Notes: a model not told the origin generated them from the sequence alone. 64,000 nt of DNA from Streptomyces sp. TBY4 (GCF_024213195.1 NZ_JANAVF010000017.1:1-64000), one strand, 5' to 3'; shown: positions 35,727 to 44,532, counted from the stretch's first letter. A program made the numbers and translations.

Positions 35727-36545
35727 ATGGATCACCTCACCAGGCTCGCCGTCTTCCGGAGCGAGGCGGAGGCCTTCGACGACGCCGTACGGCGGGCGAC
35801 CGACGGTGGCCGCGAAGCCCCGCTGGTGCCGTCCTGCCCCGGCTGGTCGGTCGCAGACCTCGTCGGCCACCTCGGCAGCGTCCAGCGCTACCTCACCCAC
35901 ATCCTCCGCGAACGGCACACGGAGCCACCCGACCCCACGGACCTCGCCCTCTACGCGCTCCCTGAGGACCCGGCGGTACGGGCCGCCTGGCCCCGGCACG
36001 ACGCGACACCGCACCGCGGCCCCGTCCCCCAGGAGCTCTTCGACTGGTCGGCGGCGGCCGCCCGGGAACTGGCGCAGGCGCTGCGGGAGCTCGGGCCGGA
36101 CGTACCGGTGTGGAGCTGGTCGTCGGAGCGGACCAGCGGCTTCTGGTTGCGCGTGCAGACCATCGAACAGGCCGTCCACCGCTGGGACGCGGAATCCGTC
36201 ACCGGCGCCCCGACCCCCTTCGACCCCGCCTTCGCCGCAGACGCGGTCGCCCAGACCTTCGAGGTCATGGTCCCTGCCCGGCGCGGCTGGAAGCCGGCTC
36301 CGGAGGGGACGGGGGAGCGCTACCGCTTCCGCCGCACCGACGGCCCCGAGTCCTGGACGCTGGAGTTCACCGGTGCCGAGGTACGGCTGGAACCCGACGG
36401 CACCGGGCCGGTGGACGTCGAGGCCGCGGGCACGGCCTCGGAGCTGACCCTGTTCCTCTGGCAACGGCTCCCCGCCACCGGCCTGGCCGTCACCGGTGAC
36501 AGCGCACTCCTCGAGCACTGGTTCACCCTCGTCCCGCCGGCCTGA
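35727..36545 (+). CDS. maleylpyruvate isomerase-family (mycothiol-dependent-type) protein
   Basis: 272-residue DinB-like four-helix protein of the mycothiol-dependent maleylpyruvate isomerase N-terminal family. Metal-ligand pattern: HLGSVQRYLTHIL and QTIEQAVHRWDAE supply His/Glu residues; SCPGWSVADLVGHL is the signature start. A C-terminal domain of about 90 residues (beta-rich, ENDING in ALLEHWFTLVPP) follows. Many members act as thiol transferases or detoxification proteins with unknown substrates. ATG 35727 has GGGTGG upstream; a GTG at 35718 is an alternative. Confidence 0.85.
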   Translation: MDHLTRLAVFRSEAEAFDDAVRRATDGGREAPLVPSCPGWSVADLVGHLGSVQRYLTHILRERHTEPPDPTDLALYALPEDPAVRAAWPRHDATPHRGPVPQELFDWSAAAARELAQALRELGPDVPVWSWSSERTSGFWLRVQTIEQAVHRWDAESVTGAPTPFDPAFAADAVAQTFEVMVPARRGWKPAPEGTGERYRFRRTDGPESWTLEFTGAEVRLEPDGTGPVDVEAAGTASELTLFLWQRLPATGLAVTGDSALLEHWFTLVPPA

Positions 36546-36733
36546 AGCAGCCCGATGCCAGGGGCGCACGCAACTGGGCCGACCGCAGCAGGTCAGCGTC
36601 AACGCCCGGGGAGCCTAGGCCGGCCGGGACGCTCGGTCCTGGTCGGTGGTGACTGAGGAGGTCGTCGGCCGTTGAGCATGGTGGTTGGCCTGTGTGGATC
36701 AGCTCCCCGGGCCCCGTCTGCGATTGGATTTCC

Positions 36734-37465
36734 ATGCTCTCGACCACTTTGCGTGCGGCGGCCGGAACGGCGCTCACCGTCGGGCTCCTCACCGGCTTCC
36801 CGTCCCCCGCCCAGTCCCAGGCCGTCGCTCCGCCCAGGACTCCCGCGGCCACGCCCAAGGCCGGGGAGTGCGTGTTCTCGCCCAACACGGCGCGGGGCGC
36901 GAAGAACGTGGGAACGCCACCGCTCGCGCCTCCGTACACGGGCAGTGTGCGGTCCGTACTCAAGACCAACCTCGGTGACATCAGGCTGGACCTGGACGGG
37001 GCGAAGGCACCCTGCACCGTCGACTCCTTCACCTACCTCGCGCAGAAGAACTTCTTCGACAAGACCGACTGCCACCGCCTGACGACCGGGGCGTTGAAGG
37101 TGCTCCAGTGCGGTGACCCGACCGGCACCGGCAGCGGCGGGCCGGCCTACCGGTTCGGCGAGGAGAACCTGCCGAGGACCGCCCCGGGCAGCCAGTACGC
37201 CACATACGCGAAGGGCACCCTGGCCATGGCCAACGCGGGCCCGGGCACCAACGGGAGCCAGTTCTTCATGGTCTACGGCGACTGCGAGCTGCCCCCGAAC
37301 TACACCGTCTTCGGCCAGATCACCACTGGTCTCGACATCCTGGAGAGGGTCGCGCAAGCAGGGACGGACGAGGCCAACGGTGAAGGTGACGGAGCACCCA
37401 AGAAGAAGGTCACCATCCAGGACGTGACCATCGACGATGTTCGCCCCGGTGGGGCCGCCAGGTAG
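36734..37465 (+). CDS. secreted cyclophilin-type peptidyl-prolyl isomerase
   Basis: 243 residues with an N-terminal export signal (TTLRAAAGTALTVGLLTGF) and a Pro-rich linker, then a cyclophilin domain. Core features: TNLGDIRLDLDGAKAPCTVD, FFDKTDCHRL (in place of the usual FHR), GPGTNGSQFFMVYGD and the YTVFGQIT ending. The usual catalytic Arg (F-H-R in most) corresponds to CHRL here, so Arg is kept but the context differs. It probably assists folding of exported proteins. The ribosome site is weak. Confidence 0.86.
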   Translation: MLSTTLRAAAGTALTVGLLTGFPSPAQSQAVAPPRTPAATPKAGECVFSPNTARGAKNVGTPPLAPPYTGSVRSVLKTNLGDIRLDLDGAKAPCTVDSFTYLAQKNFFDKTDCHRLTTGALKVLQCGDPTGTGSGGPAYRFGEENLPRTAPGSQYATYAKGTLAMANAGPGTNGSQFFMVYGDCELPPNYTVFGQITTGLDILERVAQAGTDEANGEGDGAPKKKVTIQDVTIDDVRPGGAAR

Positions 37466-37478
37466 CCGATACGTGCCC

Positions 37479-37561
37479 GGCCAGCGCCCGGATTCGAACC
37501 GGGGTTTCCGCTGCGGGGCGAACCCGCGTGCGGTGTCCTGGGCCTCTGGACGACGCATGGC
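37479..37561 (-). tRNA. tRNA-like gene with expanded anticodon arm (candidate tRNA-Arg(TCG) or tRNA pseudogene)
   Basis: On the minus strand from 37561: an acceptor-like GCCA/TGGC plus GCG/CGC stem with one bulged T, D-arm GTCC...GGAC, and a canonical T-arm CCCGG-TTCGAAT-CCGGG. The D-arm text GTCGTCCAGAGGCCCAGGAC resembles tRNA-Glu/Gln types. Between the D- and T-arms an extended hairpin replaces the 5-bp anticodon stem: CCGC...GCGG enclosing GCGG-GTTCGCC-CCGC. The 7-base loop has T at position 33 and would place TCG at 34-36, but C at 37 is unusual. Total about 83 nt without a long variable arm; CCA is not encoded. It may be a decayed tRNA. Confidence 0.6.
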
Positions 37562-37669
37562 CACCCGAATCCTAGCCACCTGGAAGATGCGCACCCACCC
37601 AATTCTTGCGGCCTGTGGCGGGGGTCTGCTCGCTCATGCTGGGCTCCGTTCCCCGGGCTGGTGCTGGCA

Positions 37670-37692
37670 TATAGGTCAGAATCTGTCCTATA
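37670..37692. promoter_or_regulatory. 23-bp dyad upstream of the YdeI-like gene
   Basis: Arms TATAGGTCAG (37670-37679) and CTGTCCTATA (37683-37692) around AAT pair at 9 of 10 positions. The second arm overlaps a TATACG -10-like hexamer (37689-37694) placed about 20 bp before the gene start. It looks like an operator for a dimeric repressor. Confidence 0.6.
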
Positions 37693-37712
37693 CGACCTCT
37701 AGCCTGTGGTTC

Positions 37713-38294
37713 ATGCAGAAACACGAGGACGGCGTCGAGATTCTTGTCCCCGCGAGCCCGGCCGAGCTGGAGGCATGGCTCGACGAGCATCACGGGGAGC
37801 GGACCGCGCTCTGGGTGAAGATCGCCAAGAAGCACTCCGGCATCCCGTCGCTCACCTGGGAAGAGATGGTCGACACGGTGCTCTGCTTCGGCTGGATCGA
37901 CGGTCTGCGGCGCGGCTTCGACGACACGTACTTCCTGCAGCGCGCGACTCCCCGCCGCCCCCGCTCGCCCTGGTCGCAGGTGAACGTCGGCAAGGCCGAG
38001 GCCTTGATCGCCGAGGGACGGATGCGCCCCCGCGGCCTGGCCGAGGTCGAGGCGGCGCGGGCGGACGGCCGCTGGGCGACGGCATACGCCTCGCAGAAGA
38101 ACGCCACCGCCCCGCCGGATCTCGTCGAGGCGCTCGACGCGAACCCGGCGGCGCGGGCGTTCTACGAAACGCTCGGCAAGTCCGACCAGTTCGCCCTGTA
38201 CCTCAGCCTGGTCACCGCCCGCACCGAGAAGACCCGGGTGGCCCGCCTGGAGCGGATGGTGGCGACGATGGCGAGGTCCGAGCGGCCATCATGA
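37713..38294 (+). CDS. YdeI/OmpD-associated-family protein
   Basis: 193-residue protein with the YdeI signature: AELEAWLDEHHGERTALWVK, then TWEEMVDTVLCFGWIDGLRR and a basic FLQRATPRRPRSPWSQVN block, ending with the ALDANPAARAFYETL and SDQFALYL segments. Family members are linked to peptide or bacteriocin tolerance and to DUF1905-type pairs; the biochemical role is unclear. No Shine-Dalgarno sequence is evident; the ATG is only about 20 bp from a -10-like hexamer, so a short or no leader is likely. It may be controlled through the dyad at 37670. Confidence 0.87.
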   Translation: MQKHEDGVEILVPASPAELEAWLDEHHGERTALWVKIAKKHSGIPSLTWEEMVDTVLCFGWIDGLRRGFDDTYFLQRATPRRPRSPWSQVNVGKAEALIAEGRMRPRGLAEVEAARADGRWATAYASQKNATAPPDLVEALDANPAARAFYETLGKSDQFALYLSLVTARTEKTRVARLERMVATMARSERPS

Positions 38295-38420
38295 CCAACC
38301 GAACTGGGATCTAGCGGGCCCGACACCTGCCCCGAAAGGCCCTCGGCGGACAACTCACCCGCGCGGGTGGCCGAATTCACCGCAGAAACGAGCCTGCGCC
38401 CAGCAGGCGATCGCGATGGC

Positions 38421-38873
38421 CTACCGGTTTCTGCTCTTGTCGAGCAGTTCGACGCGCGCGACGTTCTCCTGGTCATCGGGATCCGTGCTCGCCTCAGCGG
38501 CGAACCAGGCGTCGAGGATCTCCTTGAGTAGCGGTTCGGAGGTCAGACGCAGGCTGAGTGCGAGCACGTTGGCATCGTTCCAGCGGCGCGCACCGTCCGC
38601 CGTGTAGGCGTCCGTGCACAGTGCCGCGCGTACGCCGGGAACCTTGTTCGCGGCGATCGACGCGCCTGTCCCGGTCCAGCAGCACACGACGGCCTGGTCG
38701 GCGTTACCGGCGGCGACCTCGCGGGCCGCTGCCTCGGAGCAGGCTGCCCACTGCGGATCATCGCCGGGGCTCAGTGCCCCGTACGTCACCACGTCGTGTC
38801 CGAGGTCGCGCAGTTGCCCGAGGAGTGCGCGAGCCACGGGTTCGTCCATGTCCGAGGAAACGGAGATCCGCAT
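38421..38873 (-). CDS. RpiB/LacA/LacB-family sugar-phosphate isomerase
   Basis: 150 residues with the family blocks SVSSDMDEPVARALLGQLRD and CCWTGTGASIAANKVPGVRA. The Cys in the VVCCWTGTG segment is the expected catalytic base region; the later WNDANVLALSLRL is also conserved. RpiB interconverts ribose-5-P and ribulose-5-P; LacAB act on galactose-6-P. This stand-alone version in actinobacteria has an unassigned substrate. CGGAG precedes the ATG. The neighbouring MerR gene reads in the same direction, upstream. Confidence 0.88.
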   Translation of the reverse strand: MRISVSSDMDEPVARALLGQLRDLGHDVVTYGALSPGDDPQWAACSEAAAREVAAGNADQAVVCCWTGTGASIAANKVPGVRAALCTDAYTADGARRWNDANVLALSLRLTSEPLLKEILDAWFAAEASTDPDDQENVARVELLDKSRNR

Positions 38874-38931
38874 GCTCCGAGACTAACCGGCCGAGAAGCG
38901 GACGGTCCCCGCGAGTCGCGCAATGCAGTGA

Positions 38932-39870
38932 CTATGCGGCGCGGTCATTTCGCAGGCCCTGGGTAAGCCAGGGGTACACCGGGGTCAGGTTCGGTACTAC
39001 CTGCCAGCCGTTGACGATCCACACCAGCCGCCAGTACCGGTCCACCCTGGGATCGTGTGCTTCTTCGAACTGTTGCGCCATCCAATGCCGGAATTCCGAG
39101 TCGGGGGAGCGCGCGAACACCTCGGCGAAGCGGTGCACTAGGTCGTCGATGACGGGTGCGGCCCTGTTGCTGAGCGGGTCGATGCCCGAGTTTCTGGCCT
39201 CGGTCACCTTCTGGCGGGTGAACTCCATCAGCTCCTCGCCGGCGTCGCGTTCGATGTCGAGCGGGCGCCCGGCGGCCTGGCGCAGGGTCGTCCGGTGCAT
39301 CCGGGCACGGAAGTCCTCGTCGCCGACCAGCTCGGCGAGTTCCACCCACGCGGCGACCTGCTCGTCGGTCGGATCATCGGGGAGGTCGGGCGTGGCGGCG
39401 CGCACCATGGCCACTGCGGCCGGGTCGGCATCCACGGTGCCGAAGGTGCCGTCGATGAAATCGTCGATCAGGCGTCGGCGTTCCTCGCCGGACAACTGCG
39501 TGAGCCTGTGCATGAGCTGGGTCTCCTCGGGACTGGACCCGCGGCCGGCCACGACGCGCAGAACGCTCCGACGCAGTTGCAGCATCCGGATCTGGAGCTC
39601 CAAGGCGTCGGCGTGCGCTGCGGCGACTTCCGCCACCGAGAGCTCGCGGTCCAGTACGCGCTGAATCGTGGGCAGGTCCATGCCCAGCTCGCGCAGGGTG
39701 CGGAGGAGTTCCAGACGGAGCAGTGCGTCGAGGTCGTAGAGCCGGTAGCCGGCGGGGGTACGGGTGGTCGGCGCCACCACCCCCGAATCGGAGTAGAACC
39801 GGATGGTCCTCACGGACAAGCCGGTCCGCCGGGAAAGCTCCCCGATCGAGTAGAGGGTCGTAGCGTCCAT
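38932..39870 (-). CDS. MerR-family transcriptional regulator with large ligand-sensing domain
   Basis: 312 residues. The N-terminal MerR winged helix is complete: YSIGELSRRTGLSVRTIRFY, then RTPAGYRLYDLDALLRLELL. A coiled coil and a 200-residue effector domain (EERRRLIDDFIDGTFGTVDA, HWMAQQFEEAHDPRVDRYW) similar to TipA/MDR-type sensors follow. ATG 39870 has GGGGG close upstream. A perfect 10+1+10 palindrome lies in its promoter spacer, as in MerR-type autoregulation. Target genes may include the isomerase gene or unknown loci. Confidence 0.9.
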   Translation of the reverse strand: MDATTLYSIGELSRRTGLSVRTIRFYSDSGVVAPTTRTPAGYRLYDLDALLRLELLRTLRELGMDLPTIQRVLDRELSVAEVAAAHADALELQIRMLQLRRSVLRVVAGRGSSPEETQLMHRLTQLSGEERRRLIDDFIDGTFGTVDADPAAVAMVRAATPDLPDDPTDEQVAAWVELAELVGDEDFRARMHRTTLRQAAGRPLDIERDAGEELMEFTRQKVTEARNSGIDPLSNRAAPVIDDLVHRFAEVFARSPDSEFRHWMAQQFEEAHDPRVDRYWRLVWIVNGWQVVPNLTPVYPWLTQGLRNDRAA

Positions 39871-39884
39871 GTCCCCCACTCTGC

Positions 39885-39905
39885 AGTCTCCAGTCACTGG
39901 AGACT
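39885..39905. promoter_or_regulatory. MerR-type operator
   Basis: Perfect inverted repeat: AGTCTCCAGT (39885-39894), central C, ACTGGAGACT (39896-39905). On the minus strand it lies between a TTGAGT -35-like box and a CAGAGT -10-like box 19 bp apart, the long spacing that MerR proteins correct by DNA distortion. Confidence 0.75.
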
Positions 39906-40129
39906 CAAGGCCATTCCCCAGCGGTGCCCCGACCGGCCGACGGCGGCCCCGTGTGAGTATGCGTCCGAGCCCGTGCCCAGGGTGCGCCGGCTTCAGAAGC
40001 GCGGCGCGCTCGTGGGCGCCTCGACCGGCTCGGAGGTCTCGGCTGCGAGACGGTGCCACCGTCTTGGATGTGAAAGACCGGGTGGGCCGGAGCTGAGTCA
40101 ACGGTCAACCAGCCGTGGACGAGGGGGAC

Positions 40130-42376
40130 TCACCCCCTGGATTGCGCGTCCGCGTCGGCGCCCTCGGTGCCGACCGGGCCACGGGGAAGCATCCGGTCCA
40201 GCCACCTCGGCAGCCACCAGTTGGCCCGGCCGAGGAGCGTCATGGTCGCCGGTACCAGCACCATGCGTACGACCGTGGCGTCGATGAAGATCGCGGTGGC
40301 CAGGCCGAGCCCGAACATCTTGGTGGAGGGGTCCTCGGCGACGGCGAAGGACAGGAAGACCGCCACCATGATGAGGGCGGCCGAGGTGATGATCCGGGCG
40401 GTGCGCGAGATGCCCTCGACGATCGCCGTGCCGTTGTCGCCGGTGCGCAGGTACTCCTCGCTTACGCGGGAGAGGAGGAACACCTCGTAGTCCATCGACA
40501 GGCCGAACAGGATGGCGAAGAGGAACATCGGGATGAACGACACGATCGGAACCGTCGCTTCCAGCCCGATGAGTGCGCCTCCCCAGCCCCACTGGAAGAC
40601 CGCGACCATGATGCCGTAGGCCGCGCCGATGCTCAGCAGGTTCAGCAGTACCGCCTTGAGCGGTACGAGTACCGAGCGGAAGACCAGCATCAGCAGCAGG
40701 AACGACATCGCCAGCACGGCGGCGACGAGCACGGGCAGGCGTTGGCTGGTGCGTCGGCCCACATCGGACAGGCTCGCGGTGGCGCCGCCGACGTGGGCCC
40801 TGGCCGGGCCGTCCCCGATCGCCGTGGGCAGCACGCCGGTGCGCAGCCGGGCGATGGTGTCGGCCGTGGCCTTGTCCTGGGGGCTGGTGGCCGGGAACAC
40901 CACGAGGGTCGCGATGCCGGTGGCCCGGTCGATGTGCGTCGGCGCGACGGACGTGATGCCCGGATCCGCCGAGACCGCCCCGACGAGCCGGTCCAGCACT
41001 CCCGGATCACCGGCGGGGTCCGCGGCGATGACGAGGGGACCGTTGGTGCCCGGGCCGAACCCCTCGGCTACGAGGTCGTAGGCGCGGCGCTCGGTACGGC
41101 TGGGGGGCTGCGAGCCGTCGTCGGGCAGGCCGACGCGCAGGCCGAGCACGGGCAGCGTCGCGGCCAGCAGCAGCCCCGCCGCCCCGATCGCGTACAGCAC
41201 CGGATGCCGGCTGACGTGCCCGATCCAGCGCCGCCAGCCGGCGGCGGGAGCGGCCCCCGCCACCGGGTCCCGGCGCCGCGCGAGTCGGCCCGGCTTCCCG
41301 GACTGCAGTGCCCGGCCGATCCGGCCGGCCCGGGCCAGGCGCGGGCCGGCGGCGCCGAGGAAGGCCGGCAGAAGCGTCACCGACGCGACCACCATGATCA
41401 GAACGACGATCGAGACGGCGATCCCGCCCACCGTCATGAACGGCACGTTCGCGACCGCCAGGCCGAGGATCGATACGACGACGACGCCGCCGGCGAAGAC
41501 CACGGGCCTCCCCGCCGTGGCCACCGCTCGCCCCGCCGCCTCGTGGGGAGTGAGCCCGCGCGCGAGGTACTCCCGGTGCCTGGCGAGCACGAACAGCGCG
41601 TAGTCGATGCCCACTCCGAGCCCGACCATGCTGCCCAGGACGGGAGCGAAGGTCGGGACGTCCGTCACCCCCGCCAGCACCGTCATCGTGGCGACTCCGA
41701 TGGTCAGCCCGAAGACCGCCATGCCGATCGGCAGCGCGGCGGCTACGAGCGAACCGAACGCCAGGAACAGGATCGCGGCCGCGGCGAGGATGCCGATCAG
41801 CTCGCTCACGCCGCCGTTGGGTTCGGAGAAGGCGTAGAAGAGGTTCCCGCCCATCTCGATGCGCAGGGGCAGTTCGGCGCGCAGCCGGTCGCCGAGATCG
41901 ACGAGGGCGCCGAGGTCTTCGGCCGACAGCCGGCTCTGGTCGGGGTACTGCACCCGGACGACCGCGATCCGCCCGTCGGCCGAGACAAGGCCGCCGCGCA
42001 CGGCGGTGTCCCCGCCCGCGTCGAGCGCCCCCGCCGGGTCGCTCGTGCCGAGCACGTGCGGCAGCCGCTCCACCTCGGTCTGCAGCCGCGTGAGAGCGGT
42101 GCGGGCGCTGCTGTGGCCGAAGAACGTCGCACCGCCGTCGAGAGGGGTGACGACCACTTGGGCGGTCATCCCCTCCTGGCCGGTACCGGCCCGCTCGATC
42201 AGTTCCGCGGCCCGCTGGGAGTCCAGCCCCGGAGCGGTCATCGAGTCCGCGGTCCGCCCGCCGAAGGCGATCGCGGCGAGGACGGCAAGCGTGGCGGCGA
42301 TCAGCCATGCCGCGATCACCCGCCAGGGATGGCGGGCGGCGCCCCCGCCCAGGCGCAACAGAACGTTCGAGAGCAT
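40130..42376 (-). CDS. MMPL-family RND transporter
   Basis: 748-residue exporter of the MmpL/actinobacterial lipid-transport group. Two halves, each with a large extracytoplasmic loop and a helix bundle: first bundle VSELIGILAAAAILFLAFGS with GLGVGIDYALFVLARHREYL; second bundle with FGLSMDYEVFLLSRVSEEYL. The GxxxDY motifs carry the proton-relay Asp. The N-terminal helix starts HPWRVIAAWLIAATLAVLAA. ATG 42376 follows GGAGA. It is divergent from a two-component system that may regulate it. The substrate is unknown; lipids or siderophores are typical. Confidence 0.92.
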   Translation of the reverse strand: MLSNVLLRLGGGAARHPWRVIAAWLIAATLAVLAAIAFGGRTADSMTAPGLDSQRAAELIERAGTGQEGMTAQVVVTPLDGGATFFGHSSARTALTRLQTEVERLPHVLGTSDPAGALDAGGDTAVRGGLVSADGRIAVVRVQYPDQSRLSAEDLGALVDLGDRLRAELPLRIEMGGNLFYAFSEPNGGVSELIGILAAAAILFLAFGSLVAAALPIGMAVFGLTIGVATMTVLAGVTDVPTFAPVLGSMVGLGVGIDYALFVLARHREYLARGLTPHEAAGRAVATAGRPVVFAGGVVVVSILGLAVANVPFMTVGGIAVSIVVLIMVVASVTLLPAFLGAAGPRLARAGRIGRALQSGKPGRLARRRDPVAGAAPAAGWRRWIGHVSRHPVLYAIGAAGLLLAATLPVLGLRVGLPDDGSQPPSRTERRAYDLVAEGFGPGTNGPLVIAADPAGDPGVLDRLVGAVSADPGITSVAPTHIDRATGIATLVVFPATSPQDKATADTIARLRTGVLPTAIGDGPARAHVGGATASLSDVGRRTSQRLPVLVAAVLAMSFLLLMLVFRSVLVPLKAVLLNLLSIGAAYGIMVAVFQWGWGGALIGLEATVPIVSFIPMFLFAILFGLSMDYEVFLLSRVSEEYLRTGDNGTAIVEGISRTARIITSAALIMVAVFLSFAVAEDPSTKMFGLGLATAIFIDATVVRMVLVPATMTLLGRANWWLPRWLDRMLPRGPVGTEGADADAQSRG

Positions 42377-42551
42377 CGGGTTCTCCAACCACCTCGTCGG
42401 CCGTCCTTGTACGGCCGCCGATGCCAAGGCTCGTAGCCACGGCCCTCGGCGGCATCGGCTCGCGGGCCGCGGATCCCTCGTCCCCAAGTCGGAGTGAGTG
42501 CCCGTACTTTCGGCCGATGCGCGGCACGGCGCGGTCCCTACGCTGAGAACC

Positions 42552-43724
42552 GTGCTACGAGACGACCTGCGCACCCTGTGGACCGAACCCCGGCCGCCCG
42601 ACGCGCCCGCCCGGGTGTGGCGGGACTGGGCGCTGCTCGCCGTGGCCCTGGGCGGTGTGGTGCTGGAGGCCACCCTGCGCGAGAACGTCGTGTGGCGGCC
42701 GGTGGCGGTGGTGTTCGCCGTCTGGCTGTGCCTGCTGCCCCTGTGGCGCCGGACCCGCCCACTGGCGATGGTCAATCTGGCGTTCGGCTCGGTGATCCTC
42801 CTCCAACTGGCCTCGCTGGTCGCCGCACCGCGCGGACCGGTCGGCCTGGACACCGGCGCGGTCGTGCTCCTGCTGGTGTACGCGCTGCCCCGCTGGGGAT
42901 CGGGACGGGAGACCGTGCTCGGTGGCGCAGTGATCCTCGCGGCCTGCGCCCTTGTGACCGTCACGGACGAGACGCCGGTCGTGGAGGAGCTTGCGGGCTT
43001 CGCCTTCCTGCTGCTGAACGGCGTGGCCGGAGCTGCCGTGCGGTTCCGGGTGACCGCTCGCGAGCGGCAGTTGGACCAAGTACGCTCCCGCGAGCGCGAG
43101 CAGCTCGCCCGGGAACTGCACGACACGGTGGCCCACCACGTGTCGGCCATGGTGATCATCGCCCAGGCGGGCCGGGTGCTCGCGGCCACCGACCCGTCCG
43201 CCGCCGTCGAGGCGCTGGAGGGGATCGAGGAGGAAGGGGCGCGCACTCTGGAGGAGATGCGCGCCATGGTCGCCACACTGCGCAACCGCGGGGCCGGCGC
43301 CGAGCTGGCACCGCCTGCCGGCATCGCGGATCTGGAGCGCCTGGTGCGGACCCCGGGTGGCCGCCTCAGGGTGGACCTGGCACTCGACGGCGAACTGGAC
43401 GCGCTGCCCCCGGCCGTGGACGCGGCCGTCTACCGCATCGTGCAGGAGTCGGTGACCAACGCGATGCGCCATGCGGTCGACGCGACCGAGGTCGTCGTCC
43501 GGGTCGCCGCCGAACGGCACACGGTACGGGTGAGCGTGCGCGACAACGGCCAACGCACCGGCCGGGGCCGCGACGGATACGGACTTACCGGACTGCGCGA
43601 ACGCGCGACCCTGCTCGGGGGCACACTACGAGCCGGCCCCGGTACCGACCAGGGCTGGCACGTCGAAGCCGAGCTCCCGAGAGGAAGGACCCGGACCGGT
43701 GCCCATCCGCGTCCTCGTCGCTGA
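42552..43724 (+). CDS. NarL-type two-component sensor histidine kinase
   Basis: 390-residue HisKA_3 kinase. N-terminal membrane region with four to five helices (WALLAVALGGVVLEATL, VAVVFAVWLCLLPLW, AGFAFLLLNGVAGAAV), dimerisation helix with phospho-His190 in ARELHDTVAHHVSAMVI, then an HATPase ending DGYGLTGLRERATLLGG. No large sensor domain, so the membrane bundle itself is the likely sensor. GTG 42552 was chosen as it directly precedes the conserved start; a GTG at 42498 is less likely. The 3' end overlaps the regulator gene by 26 bp. Confidence 0.9.
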   Translation: MLRDDLRTLWTEPRPPDAPARVWRDWALLAVALGGVVLEATLRENVVWRPVAVVFAVWLCLLPLWRRTRPLAMVNLAFGSVILLQLASLVAAPRGPVGLDTGAVVLLLVYALPRWGSGRETVLGGAVILAACALVTVTDETPVVEELAGFAFLLLNGVAGAAVRFRVTARERQLDQVRSREREQLARELHDTVAHHVSAMVIIAQAGRVLAATDPSAAVEALEGIEEEGARTLEEMRAMVATLRNRGAGAELAPPAGIADLERLVRTPGGRLRVDLALDGELDALPPAVDAAVYRIVQESVTNAMRHAVDATEVVVRVAAERHTVRVSVRDNGQRTGRGRDGYGLTGLRERATLLGGTLRAGPGTDQGWHVEAELPRGRTRTGAHPRPRR

Positions 43725-44361
43725 CGACCAGACCATCATCCGCACCGGGCTGCGCATCATGCTGAACGCCCAGCCCGGCATCGAGGTGGTCGGAGAGGCC
43801 GCCGACGGACAGGAATCGGTACGTCTCGCCCGCGAACTGCGCCCCGACGTCTGCCTGTTCGACATCCGCATGCCCGTGATCGACGGGCTCGAGGCCACCC
43901 GGCTGGTCGCCGGCCCGGGCGTCGCCGACCCACTGGCCGTGGTCGTCATCACCACGTTCGACCTCGACGAGTACGTCTACGGCGCGCTGCGTGCAGGCGC
44001 CCGCGGATTCCTCCTCAAAGACACGGGACCGGACCTTCTGGCGCAGGCCGTACGGTCGGCGTCCGACGGCGAGGCGCTCATCGCCCCCAGCGTCACCGTC
44101 CGTCTGCTCCAGGCGTTCGCGGACCTGCCCGCCGGCCGGCCCGCGGCCCAGCCGATCGCCCCCGTCACCGCCCGCGAGGAGCAGGTGCTCCTGGCGGTCG
44201 CCCGCGGGCTGACCAACACCGAGATCGCCGACGCGCTGCACATCAGCCTCAGCACGGTGAAAACGCACTTGGCCAGCCTGATGGCCAAACTCGGCGCCCG
44301 CAACAGGGTCGAGATCGCGATGTGGGCCTACGAAACGCGCCGCATCCTCCCCGGAACCTGA
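43699..44361 (+). CDS. NarL/LuxR-type response regulator
   Basis: 220 residues. Receiver domain with phospho-Asp55 in CLFDIRMPVIDGLE and Lys in FLLKDTGPDLL; C-terminal LuxR HTH with TAREEQVLLAVARGLTNTEI and STVKTHLASLMAKLGARNRV. GTG 43699 overlaps the kinase gene, with AGGA upstream. The natural partner of the upstream kinase; the divergent MMPL exporter is a likely target. Confidence 0.93.
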   Translation: MPIRVLVADDQTIIRTGLRIMLNAQPGIEVVGEAADGQESVRLARELRPDVCLFDIRMPVIDGLEATRLVAGPGVADPLAVVVITTFDLDEYVYGALRAGARGFLLKDTGPDLLAQAVRSASDGEALIAPSVTVRLLQAFADLPAGRPAAQPIAPVTAREEQVLLAVARGLTNTEIADALHISLSTVKTHLASLMAKLGARNRVEIAMWAYETRRILPGT

Positions 44362-44404
44362 GCCGGGTGCAGGGCCGGGCCCCATGAAGTGAAGGCACTC
44401 TTTG

Positions 44405-44464
44405 CCACCCGCCTGGGTGGGACCAAGTTCCCTACAGGGGACGCACCCTGATGTGGCATCAGGG
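44405..44464. promoter_or_regulatory. two adjacent dyads upstream of a secreted-protein gene
   Basis: Dyad 1: CCACCC (44405-44410) with GGGTGG (44415-44420). Dyad 2: CCCTGATG (44446-44453) with CATCAGGG (44457-44464) around TGG. They lie between the response-regulator stop (44361) and the secreted-protein start (44533). They could be a terminator for the former and an operator for the latter. Confidence 0.5.
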
Positions 44465-44532
44465 TCAGCTCGGGGTGCACCAAGGGGCCGCCCCGATAGC
44501 CCGCGTCGGGGGCCCGGCGGCACGCTGAGGGC

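Noticed and set aside
40115..42436. 773-codon plus-strand open frame
   Set aside because: It is the antisense shadow of the MMPL transporter, rich in His/Gln/Arg/Asp as expected of a reverse GC-rich frame.
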